45,605 bases of DNA from Gordonia sputi NBRC 100414 (GTDB taxonomy: Bacteria > Actinomycetota > Actinomycetes > Mycobacteriales > Mycobacteriaceae): positions 1 to 45,605 of the forward strand of contig NZ_BAFC01000005.1 of the NCBI RefSeq assembly GCF_000248055.1. Reading direction: 5' to 3'. The position numbers were made by a program, and so were the translations under genes. The number at the start of each line of letters is the position of its first letter. Position 1 is the first letter of the stretch. The notes under the pieces were generated by a model, which saw only the letters and a program-made list of their open reading frames with translations, was not told where the DNA came from and searched no databases. Shown one piece after another: positions 8,750 through 17,658 of the stretch.

Positions 8750-8880
8750 GGGGGCTGATTCGGTCTACTGGCTCCTGAGCTGCATGAACGCTCGATCTGG
8801 TACGAGAGAGCGACTGAGAATCGGCTGAGATCTGGTCCAGCTGACGCGACTGGGTCCACTCAAACCGGGTGTCGATGCCG

Positions 8881-9330
8881 TCAGTTTCGATGTCGGTCGT
8901 CGGCGACGGTGGAGTCGATGACGTTCGACTCGCCGCCGAGAGCCTGTGGGCCGACGACGTGGTGGTCGGGGCCGTATTTGTAGTGGGCTACCTCTCCGCG
9001 CTTGCGAGGCGGTCGATCGTTGGCGATCAGGACGGCGACCCAGGGGAGCGGGATCGACAGTGCGACGATGCCGAGCGCCCACCAGCCCGATCCGGTCATG
9101 CTGTAGACGATGCCCGCGATGATCAGCGCGGGAACACGAAACGACATCAGCGTCAGATATTTGCGTACGCGCGCCCTGTGCTGCTCGTCGAGGGATTCCT
9201 GCGCGTCGGTGATGAGGAAGGCCTCGGGCGACACATGATCGCGGCGTGGCCCCTCAGTACCCACCATGACTGCGCTTCGTTCCGTCGAATCCCATGTCTC
9301 CACTGTTCCACTTTCGGTTCCTGATTGCAC
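8881..9330 (-). CDS. DUF3099 family membrane protein
   Basis: About 149 residues from a GTG at 9330; an internal ATG near 9267 is an alternative start and no ribosome site decides. The core begins 'FLITDAQESLDEQHRARVRKYLTLMSFRVPALIIAGIVY', the signature of DUF3099, and is followed by a second membrane segment 'GWWALGIVALSIPLPWVAVLIAN'. So two transmembrane helices flank a short loop, with a basic and histidine-containing cytoplasmic tail. Function is unknown. Rv2709, next to sigB in M. tuberculosis, is the positional counterpart. It is divergent from the DUF3039 gene and lies upstream of sigB on the same strand. Confidence 0.85.
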   Translation of the reverse strand: MQSGTESGTVETWDSTERSAVMVGTEGPRRDHVSPEAFLITDAQESLDEQHRARVRKYLTLMSFRVPALIIAGIVYSMTGSGWWALGIVALSIPLPWVAVLIANDRPPRKRGEVAHYKYGPDHHVVGPQALGGESNVIDSTVADDRHRN

Positions 9331-9450
9331 CGACGGGGCAACCGTCGTGTGACGCGCTCGGGCGTGTCTCAGGCCGCGCTGGTGGCCCTGGTCGTCGGGC
9401 GTCGTGGGTCACCGTGTCGGAATCGGGCAGTGAGGAGCACAATAGAGCGC

Positions 9451-9726
9451 ATGGCTACCGAAACTATCGAGCGTCCCGACCTCGACGAATGGTCGGACAC
9501 CAAGACCGACGAGCGGCCCGACGCCGACGCGACGGATCGGGGAGACGACGACAAACCCAAGTTCTTCCACTACGTCAAGAAAAACAAGATCGCCGAGAGC
9601 GCGGTCATGGGCAATCACGTGGTGGCGCTGTGCGGCGAGACGTTCCCGGTGACGCGCTCGGCCAAGCCGGGATCGCCCGTCTGCCCCAAGTGCAAGAAGA
9701 TCTACAACCGGATGCGCAAAGAGTGA
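9451..9726 (+). CDS. DUF3039 family protein
   Basis: A 91-residue protein from the ATG at 9451, preceded by a GAGGAG about 14 bases upstream. The first 40 residues are acidic and low in complexity. The conserved core reads 'KFFHYVKKNKIAESAVMGNHVVALCGETFPV' and ends in 'CPKCKKIYNRM'. The Cys in 'ALCGE' together with the CPKC pair suggests a small zinc-binding fold. DUF3039 is conserved across actinobacteria (Rv2708c by position), with no known role. A GC-rich hairpin directly follows the stop. Confidence 0.88.
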   Translation: MATETIERPDLDEWSDTKTDERPDADATDRGDDDKPKFFHYVKKNKIAESAVMGNHVVALCGETFPVTRSAKPGSPVCPKCKKIYNRMRKE

Positions 9727-9744
9727 CGTTTCCTGCCGCAGCCA

Positions 9745-9778
9745 CCGCCGCCCGCTAACGACGTTTGCCGGGCGGCGG
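9745..9778 (+). terminator. GC-rich hairpin between convergent genes
   Basis: CCGCCGCCCG (9745-9754) pairs perfectly with CGGGCGGCGG (9769-9778) around a 14-base loop. It sits behind DUF3039 and overlaps the last codons of the convergent membrane-protein gene. There is no long T run, so termination is inferred. Confidence 0.5.
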
Positions 9779-11131
9779 TTGCCGTTGAGGTGACGACCGG
9801 TCCCGGGGAGTCTGCATGCCATCGGTCGGGGTGTCATACGCGTGGACGTCCGTGTCGGCCTCGGAGCCCGAGTCGCGCGTAGCGTCGTCGGGCTGCTGAG
9901 GGGACTTGCGGATCGGCCCGGTGGCCAGTCGCTCGGGAATCGACTTGATGTGGCCGGTGATGTCGGAGGTCTGCTCGTGTACCCAGTGTCGGACGTGCGC
10001 GGTGGCAGGGGGTTTGGCCGGCCACAGTGATTGCACCGCGGCATTGAACTCGGCGCCGATCACGATCGCGAAGCCGAGGAAGAACGTGAACAGCAAAAAG
10101 GCGATCGGCGTCGCCAGTGCGCCGTAGGTGTATCCGGCGCGTGTGATCGCGGCGAGGTAGATACGCAGCACGTAGCTGGCGATCCAGAAGAAGATCCCGG
10201 CGACCACCGCGCCGCCGACGAGCCGATGCCAGGGCAGCGGATTCGGCAGCGCCAGGTGATAGAGCGTCGTGAGGACCCCGAGGAGCAGCAGCGCGACGAA
10301 CGGGAAGTATCCGTAGTCGATCAGCGCGCTCACACCTCGGTCCCACGAGTCGGGCACGATCTCGTGCAGGTAGTTCGGGCCGAGTGCAACCAGTGGCAGC
10401 AGGAACACCGACACGAGCAGGAAGCACACGTACAGCAGGAGCGCGAAGATTCGCTGCCACACCGGATTGCGTACCTCGTGCTGGTCGTGCGCCCGAACGA
10501 TCGACGCGACGAAACACGACACGGCCGACGACCCGGCCCACAGCGACAGGATGAAGCCGATCGAAATCACTCCGACCCGTCCGCGACCGAGGACGTTGTC
10601 GACGGTCGGGGTGATGAGATCGTTGACGACGCTCGTCGAGAACGTGCGTTCCGCGAAGCTGATGATCCGCGACGAGATCACTTCGACGGTGTCGGGACCG
10701 AACCACCCGGCGACGTAGCCGACGCTGCCGAGGAGCCCGAGAAGCAGCGGAGGCAGCGACAACGCCTGCCAGAACGCGGCCTGTGCGGCCCAGCCGACGA
10801 TTCCGTCGTCCCATGCCTTCTTGATCGTGCGCCAGACAACCCGATGGATGTTCGGCAGCACAGGCGGCCCGGGGGCAGACGGCTGGTGCGCCTGCGGATC
10901 GTCGGTTCCTTCCGACGCGGCGTCGTCGGTGTCACGCGTCGGCGGAGAGCCACGCGGGGCCGCAGCGGCATCGAGGGCAGGAGAGTCGAGGGCAGGAGTG
11001 TCGAGTGTTGGGGAATCGAGCGGCCGCCCGTCGTTTCCCATCGGAAGGTCCATCGACACGGGTGCCGGCCGGCGCGGAGGTCTGCGCGCGCGTTCTCCGA
11101 GAGCCGGCGACGGGGTGGCGTCGTCGGTCAT
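9755..11131 (-). CDS. YihY/BrkB family inner-membrane protein
   Basis: The ATG at 11131 gives 458 residues; a GTG at 11203 would add 24 residues without recognisable features. Residues 1-90 form a Pro/Arg/Ser-rich cytoplasmic region that includes short LDSP/LDTPALDSPALD repeats. The family core then begins with 'VVWRTIKKAWDDGIVGWAAQAAFWQALSLPPLLLGLLGS', and six membrane segments are visible, ending 'GYTYGALATPIAFLLFTFFLGFAIVIGAEFNAAV'. The tail is charged and disordered. The family was once called ribonuclease BN in error; transport is suspected but the substrate is unknown. Rv2707 is the positional counterpart. It is divergent from the helicase gene. Confidence 0.9.
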   Translation of the reverse strand: MTDDATPSPALGERARRPPRRPAPVSMDLPMGNDGRPLDSPTLDTPALDSPALDAAAAPRGSPPTRDTDDAASEGTDDPQAHQPSAPGPPVLPNIHRVVWRTIKKAWDDGIVGWAAQAAFWQALSLPPLLLGLLGSVGYVAGWFGPDTVEVISSRIISFAERTFSTSVVNDLITPTVDNVLGRGRVGVISIGFILSLWAGSSAVSCFVASIVRAHDQHEVRNPVWQRIFALLLYVCFLLVSVFLLPLVALGPNYLHEIVPDSWDRGVSALIDYGYFPFVALLLLGVLTTLYHLALPNPLPWHRLVGGAVVAGIFFWIASYVLRIYLAAITRAGYTYGALATPIAFLLFTFFLGFAIVIGAEFNAAVQSLWPAKPPATAHVRHWVHEQTSDITGHIKSIPERLATGPIRKSPQQPDDATRDSGSEADTDVHAYDTPTDGMQTPRDRSSPQRQPPPGKRR

Positions 11132-11386
11132 CGGAACAGGGTTGCGGCGTGTCGTGGCTATGGGTCCAGCATCCCTGATCGGCGCAGGTTGCGTGCGACA
11201 CACCCCTTGCCGCGTGTCACAGACCCCATTGCGGCGCTCGCGTCGATCACCCGTGTCTGGCGAAAGCGGCGTCGGCGCGAGCCGCTAAGATCGAGAAGTC
11301 CCCTCGGATGAGTGAATGTGTTCCGGCACGGTCCATCTGGCCGAGGGGTTGTTTCTTGCCTTCGCGCCGTCGGGAGCTTTGATTAC

Positions 11387-13111
11387 GTGACTTCTGCCCA
11401 ATCGCCCGCAACGCCCGCCGGTCCGCCGCTACGCGCCTGGCAGCGACGAGCGCTCACGAAGTACCTCGCGACCAGGCCGACAGACTTTCTCGCGGTCGCA
11501 ACGCCGGGTGCGGGAAAGACGACGTTCGGACTTCGGGTCGCGCGGGAACTGCTCGACGATCGCACGATCGAACAGGTCACCGTTGTCACCCCGACCGAAC
11601 ATCTCAAGCATCAGTGGGCGCAGGCCGCCGCGCGCGTCGGCATCGCTCTGGACTCCCGGTTCCGCAACTCCGACGGTCAAACCAGCTCCGACTACAACGG
11701 TGTCGCCCTGACCTACGCGCAGGTGGCCGCGCACCCGTCCCGGCACCGGGTGCGCACCGAGAATCGTCGAACCCTCGTGATCCTCGACGAGATCCATCAC
11801 GGTGGCGACGCGAAATCGTGGGGCGACGCGATCCGTGAGGCGTTTTCCGACGCCGTGCGAAGGTTGTCCCTGACAGGAACGCCGTTCCGCTCCGACGACT
11901 CACCCATCCCGTTCGTCACGTACGAGCCGGAAGAGGGTGGCGTGCTGCGATCGCGTGCCGACCACACCTACGGCTACGCCGACGCACTCTCCGACGGCGT
12001 CGTGCGGCCTGTCGTGTTCCTCGCGTACTCGGGGCAGGCGAGTTGGCGTACGTCGGCGGGGGAGGAGTACACCGCCCGACTGGGAGAGCCACTGTCCGCC
12101 GAGCAGACGGCGCGAGCCTGGCGAACCGCGCTCGACGCGCACGGTGACTGGATTCCGTCCGTGCTCCAGGCCGCACACACACGACTCGGCCAGTTGCGTG
12201 CGGCAGGCGTTCCCGACGCAGGCGGCCTGGTCATCGCCACCGATCAGACCGTTGCCCGCGACTATGCCGAACTCCTCGAGTCGATCACCGGCCGCAAACC
12301 GGTCCTCGTCCTCTCCGACGACCCGAAGTCGACGTCGCGCATCTCGCAGTTCGCCGAATCCGACGACGAATGGATGATCGCGGTCCGCATGGTGTCCGAG
12401 GGCGTCGACGTTCCGCGCCTGGCGGTCGGCGTGTACGCGACAAGTGCGTCGACGCCGCTGTTCTTTGCGCAGGCAATCGGGCGTTTCGTGCGCTCGAGAC
12501 GCCCGGGCGAGACCGCGAGCGTGTTCTTGCCCTCAGTCCCGGTGCTATTGAACCTGGCGAGCCAGATGGAAGCAGAGCGCGACCACGTGCTCGGCAAACC
12601 TCATCGCGACAGCGACGGCCTCGACGACGCGCTGCTGATCGATGCCAACAAGCAGAAGGACGAGGCGGGCGAGGAGGAAAAGAGCTTCCAATCGCTGCAT
12701 GCCGACGCCGAGCTCGACCAGGTGATCTTCGACGGTTCATCGTTCGGTACCGCGACGTTTGCGGGCAGCGACGAGGAATCGGACTACCTGGGACTTCCAG
12801 GGCTGCTCGACGCCGACCAGGTGCGCGCACTGCTGCGCAAGAAGCAGGCCGACCAGGTTGCGCAGCGATCGGCGGTGACGCGGATCGTTCCGGCGGCAGA
12901 CAAGGTGCCGACACAGCAGGCGACGGGCGAGAACCTCCACGCGCTACGAAAAGAACTCAACGGGCTGGTCGCGATGCACCACCATCGCACCGGTAAGCCG
13001 CACGGCATGGTCCACAACGAACTACGCAGCAAACTCGGCGGCCCGCCGACGGCGATGGCCACAGCCGACCAACTCCGCGAGCGCATCAAGGCGCTGCGCG
13101 CGTGGCGGTGA
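11387..13111 (+). CDS. superfamily 2 DEAD/DEAH-box helicase
   Basis: The GTG at 11387, with GGGAG about 11 bases upstream, gives 574 residues. Motif I is 'ATPGAGKTT' (residues 38-46), motif II 'ILDEIHHGG' near 132-140, motif III 'SLTGTPFRS', and the second RecA lobe ends in the motif VI-like 'QAIGRFVRSRR'. The C-terminal 170 residues contain an acidic linker and a helical region ending in 'MHHHRTGKPHGMVHNELRSKLGG', a pattern seen in actinobacterial homologues. It is probably a cytoplasmic ATP-dependent DNA or RNA translocase; the substrate is unknown. The upstream 90 bases contain complementary CCCCTCGG (11300-11307) and CCGAGGGG (11341-11348). Confidence 0.88.
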   Translation: MTSAQSPATPAGPPLRAWQRRALTKYLATRPTDFLAVATPGAGKTTFGLRVARELLDDRTIEQVTVVTPTEHLKHQWAQAAARVGIALDSRFRNSDGQTSSDYNGVALTYAQVAAHPSRHRVRTENRRTLVILDEIHHGGDAKSWGDAIREAFSDAVRRLSLTGTPFRSDDSPIPFVTYEPEEGGVLRSRADHTYGYADALSDGVVRPVVFLAYSGQASWRTSAGEEYTARLGEPLSAEQTARAWRTALDAHGDWIPSVLQAAHTRLGQLRAAGVPDAGGLVIATDQTVARDYAELLESITGRKPVLVLSDDPKSTSRISQFAESDDEWMIAVRMVSEGVDVPRLAVGVYATSASTPLFFAQAIGRFVRSRRPGETASVFLPSVPVLLNLASQMEAERDHVLGKPHRDSDGLDDALLIDANKQKDEAGEEEKSFQSLHADAELDQVIFDGSSFGTATFAGSDEESDYLGLPGLLDADQVRALLRKKQADQVAQRSAVTRIVPAADKVPTQQATGENLHALRKELNGLVAMHHHRTGKPHGMVHNELRSKLGGPPTAMATADQLRERIKALRAWR

Positions 13112-13138
13112 CGCGAGCGCACAAGATCTGAATAGCAG

Positions 13139-13172
13139 AACGCCCCGGCCACATACGAGTGGTCGGGGCGTT
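13139..13172. terminator. bidirectional hairpin terminator
   Basis: AACGCCCCGGCCAC and GTGGTCGGGGCGTT form a 14-pair stem with one G-T pair around a six-base loop. It stands between the convergent helicase gene and the DUF7455 gene and could end transcription from either side. Confidence 0.75.
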
Positions 13173-13190
13173 CGCTACGTGTATCGGTCT

Positions 13191-13397
13191 CTAGACCAGC
13201 TCTCCCGCAGACTCTTCGACGGTGGCACTGAGCTCGACGAGTCGGGCCTCGTGCTCGTTGAAGTGGTGGCGGCAGAAGAGAAGCTCGCCGCCCTTGGGCA
13301 GGACGGCACGAACCTTTGCGGCTGCGCCACAGCGATCACAGCGATCGGCAGCGGTGAGCGGTATGGAGATCGGGGTTGTGGTGGCGATGTCAGACAT
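13191..13397 (-). CDS. small zinc-ribbon-like protein (DUF7455-type)
   Basis: A 68-residue protein with a strong ribosome site (GGAGGAAA directly before ATG). The core 'LTAADRCDRCGAAAKVRAVLP' followed by 'GGELLFCRHHFNEHEARL' is characteristic of a conserved actinobacterial family, with CxxC and a later CxHH as likely metal ligands. The function is unknown, and the family number is from memory. The 250 bases upstream hold an inverted repeat and an ECF-like promoter pattern described separately. Confidence 0.82.
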   Translation of the reverse strand: MSDIATTTPISIPLTAADRCDRCGAAAKVRAVLPKGGELLFCRHHFNEHEARLVELSATVEESAGELV

Positions 13398-13448
13398 TTT
13401 CCTCCGTCCCGGTCCGGCGCCGGTGTGGTCGCCTTCCCTTCAGAGCCA

Positions 13449-13467
13449 ACGCATCCGGACGATGCGT
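13449..13467. repeat. perfect inverted repeat, possible operator
   Basis: ACGCATC and GATGCGT are separated by CGGAC, a 7-5-7 palindrome. It lies 52 bases upstream of the zinc-ribbon gene and 180 bases ahead of the divergent DUF952 gene. The arm length and spacing suit a dimeric regulator, but no family is indicated. Confidence 0.5.
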
Positions 13468-13649
13468 CAACCTCACTGTGTCAGACGTTTCGGGGCCTCG
13501 TATTGTTCCGCCGGTTTCCCGGGTGTGTCGTCACTCACCGTTTACATCGGTTCGCCGAGGTGCAACACAACTACACGATCCCGTTACGCGAGAGGCGATC
13601 TGGCTCACATTTCGATGGTGGTGAGACCTCTGGTGGCTATGGTGCTGCA

Positions 13650-14033
13650 GTGACGTCACCAACCGACGGACGGACCGTCGAACACCTCATTCATCTGATG
13701 TCGAATGCGGACTGGGACGCAGTCCGACACGAATCGGAGCTGCGGCCGTCGTCGCTCGCCGACGTCGGGTTCATCCACCTCTCGACTCCGCAGCAGGTGC
13801 ACCTGCCGGCCAACCGGTTCTACTCCGGTGAGCACGACCTGCTTGCGTTGCACGTCGAGCCGACACGACTCGACGCCGAGATCCGCTGGGAACCCGGCGT
13901 CGCCGGCGATCCGGAATCGATGCTGTTCCCGCACCTCTACGGCCCGCTACCGCTGAGCGCGGTGGTCGACGTCACGAGCTACCCGCAGCAAGCGGACGGC
14001 ACGTTCGCGCCGTTCGACGAATCAGGTACCTGA
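13650..14033 (+). CDS. DUF952 family protein
   Basis: A 127-residue protein from GTG 13650. Family hallmarks are 'ELRPSSLADVGFIHLSTPQQV', 'LLALHVEPTRLDAEIRWEP' and 'LFPHLYGPLPLSAVVDV'. The family shares a fold with ADP-ribosyl-transfer-type enzymes in some classifications, but its reaction is unknown. A TATGGT hexamer ends exactly six bases before the GTG, so the transcript is probably leaderless. The frame is open upstream to 13179, but that part overlaps the antisense zinc-ribbon gene and is not coding-like. It converges on sigA. Confidence 0.85.
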   Translation: MTSPTDGRTVEHLIHLMSNADWDAVRHESELRPSSLADVGFIHLSTPQQVHLPANRFYSGEHDLLALHVEPTRLDAEIRWEPGVAGDPESMLFPHLYGPLPLSAVVDVTSYPQQADGTFAPFDESGT

Positions 14034-14052
14034 ACCGCGGCCGTATCGACGG

Positions 14053-15504
14053 TCAGTCGAGGTAGTCGCGCAGAACCTGCGAGCGGCTCGGGTGCCGAAG
14101 CTTCGACATGGTCTTCGACTCGATCTGACGGATGCGCTCACGCGTCACGCCGTAGACCTGGCCGATCTCGTCGAGTGTGCGCGGCTGACCGTCGGTGAGT
14201 CCGAAGCGGAGTCGGACGACGCCGGCTTCGCGCTCGGACAGCGTCTCGAGCACCGACTGCAGCTGATCCTGGAGCAGCGTGAAGCTGACCGCGTCGACCG
14301 CAACCACGGCCTCTGAGTCCTCGATGAAGTCGCCGAGCTGGCTGTCGCCCTCGTCGCCGATCGTCTGGTCCAGCGAGATGGGCTCACGCGCGTACTGCTG
14401 GATCTCCAGCACCTTATCGGGCGTGATGTCCATTTCCTTCGCGAGCTCTTCGGGAGTCGGCTCACGGCCGAGGTCCTGGAGCAGCTCACGCTGGATGCGG
14501 CCGAGCTTGTTGATGACCTCGACCATGTGCACCGGGATACGGATGGTGCGGGCCTGATCGGCCATCGCGCGGGTGATCGCCTGACGGATCCACCAGGTGG
14601 CATACGTCGAGAACTTGTAACCCTTGGTGTAGTCGAACTTCTCGACAGCGCGGATCAGGCCGAGGTTGCCCTCCTGGATCAGGTCCAGGAACGCCATGCC
14701 GCGGCCGGTGTAGCGCTTGGCGAGGGAGACGACGAGACGCAGGTTGGCCTCGAGAAGGTGGTTCTTGGCGCGGTTGCCGTCGCGGGAGATCCAGTTCAGG
14801 TCGCGCTTCTGTGCGGTCGAGATCTTCTCGCCGGATTCCATGATCCGACGCAGACGCTCGGTGGCGTACAGGCCTGCTTCGATGCGCTTGGCGAGTTCGA
14901 CTTCCTCTTCTGCGTTGAGGAGGGCGACCTTGCCGATCTGCTTGAGGTAGGCACGAACCGAGTCGGCGGACGCGGTGAGCTCTGCGTCTTTGCGGGCCTG
15001 ACGAAGAGCCTCTGACTCTTCCTCGTCCCAGACGAAGTCTCCTGCGGTCTTCGCGTCGGCGTCCTTCGACGCCTTGTCGGCGGGCGGCGCGACCGGGGGA
15101 GTGGCTCCGGCGGTCGTCTTCGCGGGAGTCTCGGACTCCTCTTCGGCGTCGTCGTCGGCCGTATCTTCGGCTTCCTCGTCGTCGACCTCGAGATCGTCGT
15201 CGTCGATCTCGACGTCTTCGTCGAGTTCCGCGTCGGGGCCGTCGATGTCGTCGATCGAGCCGCCGTCGAGTTCTTCTGCTTCGTTGGCTTCTTCTGCCCC
15301 GTCGGCAGGACTCGCGGCCTTCTTGGCCGCCTTCTTCGGAGCGGCTTTCTTGGCCGCCTTCTTGGCGGGGGCCTTGCGAGCTGTGGCCTTCTTGGCCGCC
15401 TTCTTGGCGGTCTTCTTTGCCGTTGGCTTATCTGCAGCCGGGGCCGACGTCGTCGTCGAATCCTCGGCTTCGGCGTCGCTCTGGCGGGTCTGGGTGGCTG
15501 CCAC
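14053..15504 (-). CDS. sigA: principal RNA polymerase sigma factor SigA (RpoD/HrdB type)
   Basis: The GTG at 15504 gives 483 residues opening [12 protein letters not shown], which resembles the start of mycobacterial SigA; an ATG at 15603 would add 33 atypical residues. Residues about 30-75 form Lys/Ala repeats like those of histone H1, and residues 80-140 are strongly acidic. The conserved half carries region 1.2 '[28 protein letters not shown]', region 2 '[36 protein letters not shown]' with '[17 protein letters not shown]', region 3, and region 4.2 '[24 protein letters not shown]'. It directs housekeeping transcription. A hairpin between 15667 and 15712 separates it from ppgK upstream. Confidence 0.97.
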   Translation of the reverse strand: MAATQTRQSDAEAEDSTTTSAPAADKPTAKKTAKKAAKKATARKAPAKKAAKKAAPKKAAKKAASPADGAEEANEAEELDGGSIDDIDGPDAELDEDVEIDDDDLEVDDEEAEDTADDDAEEESETPAKTTAGATPPVAPPADKASKDADAKTAGDFVWDEEESEALRQARKDAELTASADSVRAYLKQIGKVALLNAEEEVELAKRIEAGLYATERLRRIMESGEKISTAQKRDLNWISRDGNRAKNHLLEANLRLVVSLAKRYTGRGMAFLDLIQEGNLGLIRAVEKFDYTKGYKFSTYATWWIRQAITRAMADQARTIRIPVHMVEVINKLGRIQRELLQDLGREPTPEELAKEMDITPDKVLEIQQYAREPISLDQTIGDEGDSQLGDFIEDSEAVVAVDAVSFTLLQDQLQSVLETLSEREAGVVRLRFGLTDGQPRTLDEIGQVYGVTRERIRQIESKTMSKLRHPSRSQVLRDYLD

Positions 15505-15666
15505 GTACAACCTTTCCGAACACAATCTGACACGCTGATTCACAGCGGAGAACCGCTGCGGATCGGGCTGGTTTCTCGGTGCATCGTCACCGGTGGAAGC
15601 CATTGTAACGACAACATCACCCCGAATGTGACAAATGCCAGGTCAGGCCGGTTGTCGCAATCTCGG

Positions 15667-15712
15667 TAGCGCGCCGTCGGCGACCCCTGGGGATCGCCGA
15701 CGGCGGGCGCTA
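15667..15712 (-). terminator. strong hairpin terminator after ppgK
   Basis: TAGCGC plus GCCGTCGGCGA on one side pairs with TCGCCGACGGC plus GCGCTA on the other, around a CCCCTGGGGA loop and a two-base bulge. It lies 26 bases beyond the ppgK stop and upstream of sigA. No T run follows, which is usual for actinobacterial hairpin terminators. Confidence 0.7.
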
Positions 15713-15737
15713 CGAGATCGCTGCGACGTCGACGGGA

Positions 15738-16523
15738 TCAGGGCTTGAGACCCTGATCGACGGCCATCGCGGCTCCCACGATTCCGGCCGTGTTCTGCAG
15801 GGTCGCCGGAACCACTTTGGTCTCGTTCGTGAGGTACGGAATCCACTTGTCGGCCTTGCAGCTGATGCCGCCGCCCGCGATGAACAACGACGGCCAGAAC
15901 AGTGCCTCGTACTCATCGAGGACCTTGCTGACCTTCTTGGACCATTTCTTGTACGACCAGCCCTTTTCTTCCTTCACGCGCGAGGACGCCTGATGCTCGG
16001 CTTCCTTCTTTCCGACGATCAGGTGGCCGAGCTCGGTGTTCGGTACGAGCGTGCCATTCACCAGGATCGCCGATCCGATGCCGGTGCCGAACGTCAGCAG
16101 CATGACCACCCCGTCGACGCCACGTCCGGCGCCGTGCGCGTCCTCGGCCATTCCGGCTGCGTCCGCGTCGTTGACGACCGACAGAGCACGCCCCCCGAGA
16201 TCCTTGGCGAAGAGCTCGTAGGTATTCGTGCCGATCCAGCCCTTGTCGATGTTCGCCGCGGTGCGCATGGTTCCGCCGGTGATGACTCCGGGAAGTGTGA
16301 TGCCAACGGGCCCATCCCAGTTGAAGTGGCCGACGACCTCGGCAACGCCTCGCGAGACCGCTTCGGGTGTCGCCGGTTTGGGGGTGAGCACCTTGTAGCG
16401 TTCGCCGACCAGCTTGCCGGTCGTGAGGTCCACGATTCCGCCCTTGATCCCCGACCCCCCGACGTCGACGCCGAACGCGCGTGGTCCGGCGGAATCGCTC
16501 GCAGAGGTGGATGAGTCGGTCAT
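15738..16523 (-). CDS. ppgK: polyphosphate glucokinase PpgK (ROK family)
   Basis: A 261-residue ROK-family kinase with GAGGAAG eight bases before the ATG. The phosphate-binding loop is '[18 protein letters not shown]', the catalytic region is '[10 protein letters not shown]' and the adenosine-binding part is '[16 protein letters not shown]'. The stretch '[33 protein letters not shown]' is typical of the polyphosphate-using subgroup (Rv2702), which phosphorylates glucose with polyphosphate or ATP. It is a cytoplasmic carbon-entry enzyme. It is divergent from the inositol-phosphatase-family gene. Confidence 0.95.
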   Translation of the reverse strand: MTDSSTSASDSAGPRAFGVDVGGSGIKGGIVDLTTGKLVGERYKVLTPKPATPEAVSRGVAEVVGHFNWDGPVGITLPGVITGGTMRTAANIDKGWIGTNTYELFAKDLGGRALSVVNDADAAGMAEDAHGAGRGVDGVVMLLTFGTGIGSAILVNGTLVPNTELGHLIVGKKEAEHQASSRVKEEKGWSYKKWSKKVSKVLDEYEALFWPSLFIAGGGISCKADKWIPYLTNETKVVPATLQNTAGIVGAAMAVDQGLKP

Positions 16524-16726
16524 GGCGGCTTCCTCTCTCGGGGATCGCGGTGTCCGCGACCGTGCGATATTCAGGCTATCGAGGCGTGACGTGCAACGGG
16601 CGGACCTTGTCGGAAATCGTGTCGCACGGTGACGATCGCGTACCCGTCGGGTGATTGCGTGCCGCCCACAGGTCGAGTAGAGGTCACCGAGAGGGTCGGG
16701 CGAAGGTCAACTGACATGATGGTCTG

Positions 16727-17638
16727 GTGAACATCCCCCGCGAGAAGGTCGATACGGCTCCGACTATCGCCGGCGTCGATGTGGAGCGGCTTGGTGAGGT
16801 GGCATTCGAGGTGGCCACCGAAGCGGCTCGCCATGTCCGCAGGCGGCGGCCGGAGCTGTTCGGTCACACCGGAACGGCACCGGGAACAGGCAATGACGTT
16901 GCCCCGTCGGCAGTGTCGACGAAATCGACGCCGACCGACCCTGTGACGCTCGCCGACACCGAGTCCGAGGAACTCATCCGCGGGCTGCTCAAGCGCCTGC
17001 GTCCCGACGATGCCGTGCTCGGTGAGGAAGAGGGCGGCACCGTCGAGGTCCCGTCCGGTGTGCGCTGGGTGATCGATCCCATCGATGGGACCGTCAACTT
17101 CCTCTACGGCATCCCCGCGTATGCGGTCTCCGTGGCCGCCCAGGTCGACGGCAGGTCGGTTGCCGGTGCTGTGGTCGACGTCGCGCGCGACGTCGTCTAC
17201 ACGGCGACGCTGTCGGGTGGCGCATATGAAGTCCGCGACGGTGTGCGTACGAGGCTTCGTGCCAACCCGATCTCGCGCGTCGACCTCGCTCTGGTCGCGA
17301 CCGGCTTCGGCTACGACGTCGAACGCCGACGCGCACAGGGCGAGCTGATGTCCCGGCTTCTTCCGCGGGTTCGGGATCTACGTCGGATAGGTGCCGCGGC
17401 GCTCGACCTGTGCATGGTTGCCTCCGGCGCGGTTGATGCGCACATCGAGCACGGATTGAGTCCCTGGGATTGGGCGGCCGGTGCCCTCATCGCAGCAGAG
17501 GCGGGTGCGATTGTGCGGACTCCGCCACCGGATTCGCGCTCAGCAGCCGGCGACGCCACGGTTGCCGTCGCGCCTGGTATCGCTGATGAGTTCTTCGCGT
17601 TGCTCGATGAGATCGGCGCGCTGTCGCCGATCTCCTGA
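16727..17638 (+). CDS. suhB: inositol monophosphatase family protein (SuhB-like)
   Basis: A 303-residue Mg-dependent phosphatase. The metal-site motifs are 'VLGEEEGG' (near residue 102), 'WVIDPIDGTVNFLYG' (near 115-129) and the late 'SPWDWAAGALIAAEAGA'. The family hydrolyses inositol-1-phosphate and related sugar phosphates, feeding inositol lipids and mycothiol in these bacteria. Residues 40-60 carry a Thr/Pro/Gly-rich stretch between the first helix and the catalytic domain. The GTG start is preceded by CATGAT and exactly six bases, consistent with a leaderless message. Confidence 0.93.
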   Translation: MNIPREKVDTAPTIAGVDVERLGEVAFEVATEAARHVRRRRPELFGHTGTAPGTGNDVAPSAVSTKSTPTDPVTLADTESEELIRGLLKRLRPDDAVLGEEEGGTVEVPSGVRWVIDPIDGTVNFLYGIPAYAVSVAAQVDGRSVAGAVVDVARDVVYTATLSGGAYEVRDGVRTRLRANPISRVDLALVATGFGYDVERRRAQGELMSRLLPRVRDLRRIGAAALDLCMVASGAVDAHIEHGLSPWDWAAGALIAAEAGAIVRTPPPDSRSAAGDATVAVAPGIADEFFALLDEIGALSPIS

Positions 17639-17658
17639 GGGATCAATCAGGCTGTCGA

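Noticed and set aside
8689..8859. N-terminal extension of SigB
   Set aside because: The perfect ribosome site sits before ATG 8688, and the ECF-type promoter lies inside the would-be extension.
10031..11311. Forward open frame of 426 codons
   Set aside because: Antisense to the BrkB-like membrane protein; composition is that of a GC-driven shadow.
11300..11348. Attenuator in the helicase leader
   Set aside because: CCCCTCGG and CCGAGGGG are complementary and followed by a T-rich stretch, but the loop of 33 bases is long and no competing structure or leader peptide is evident.
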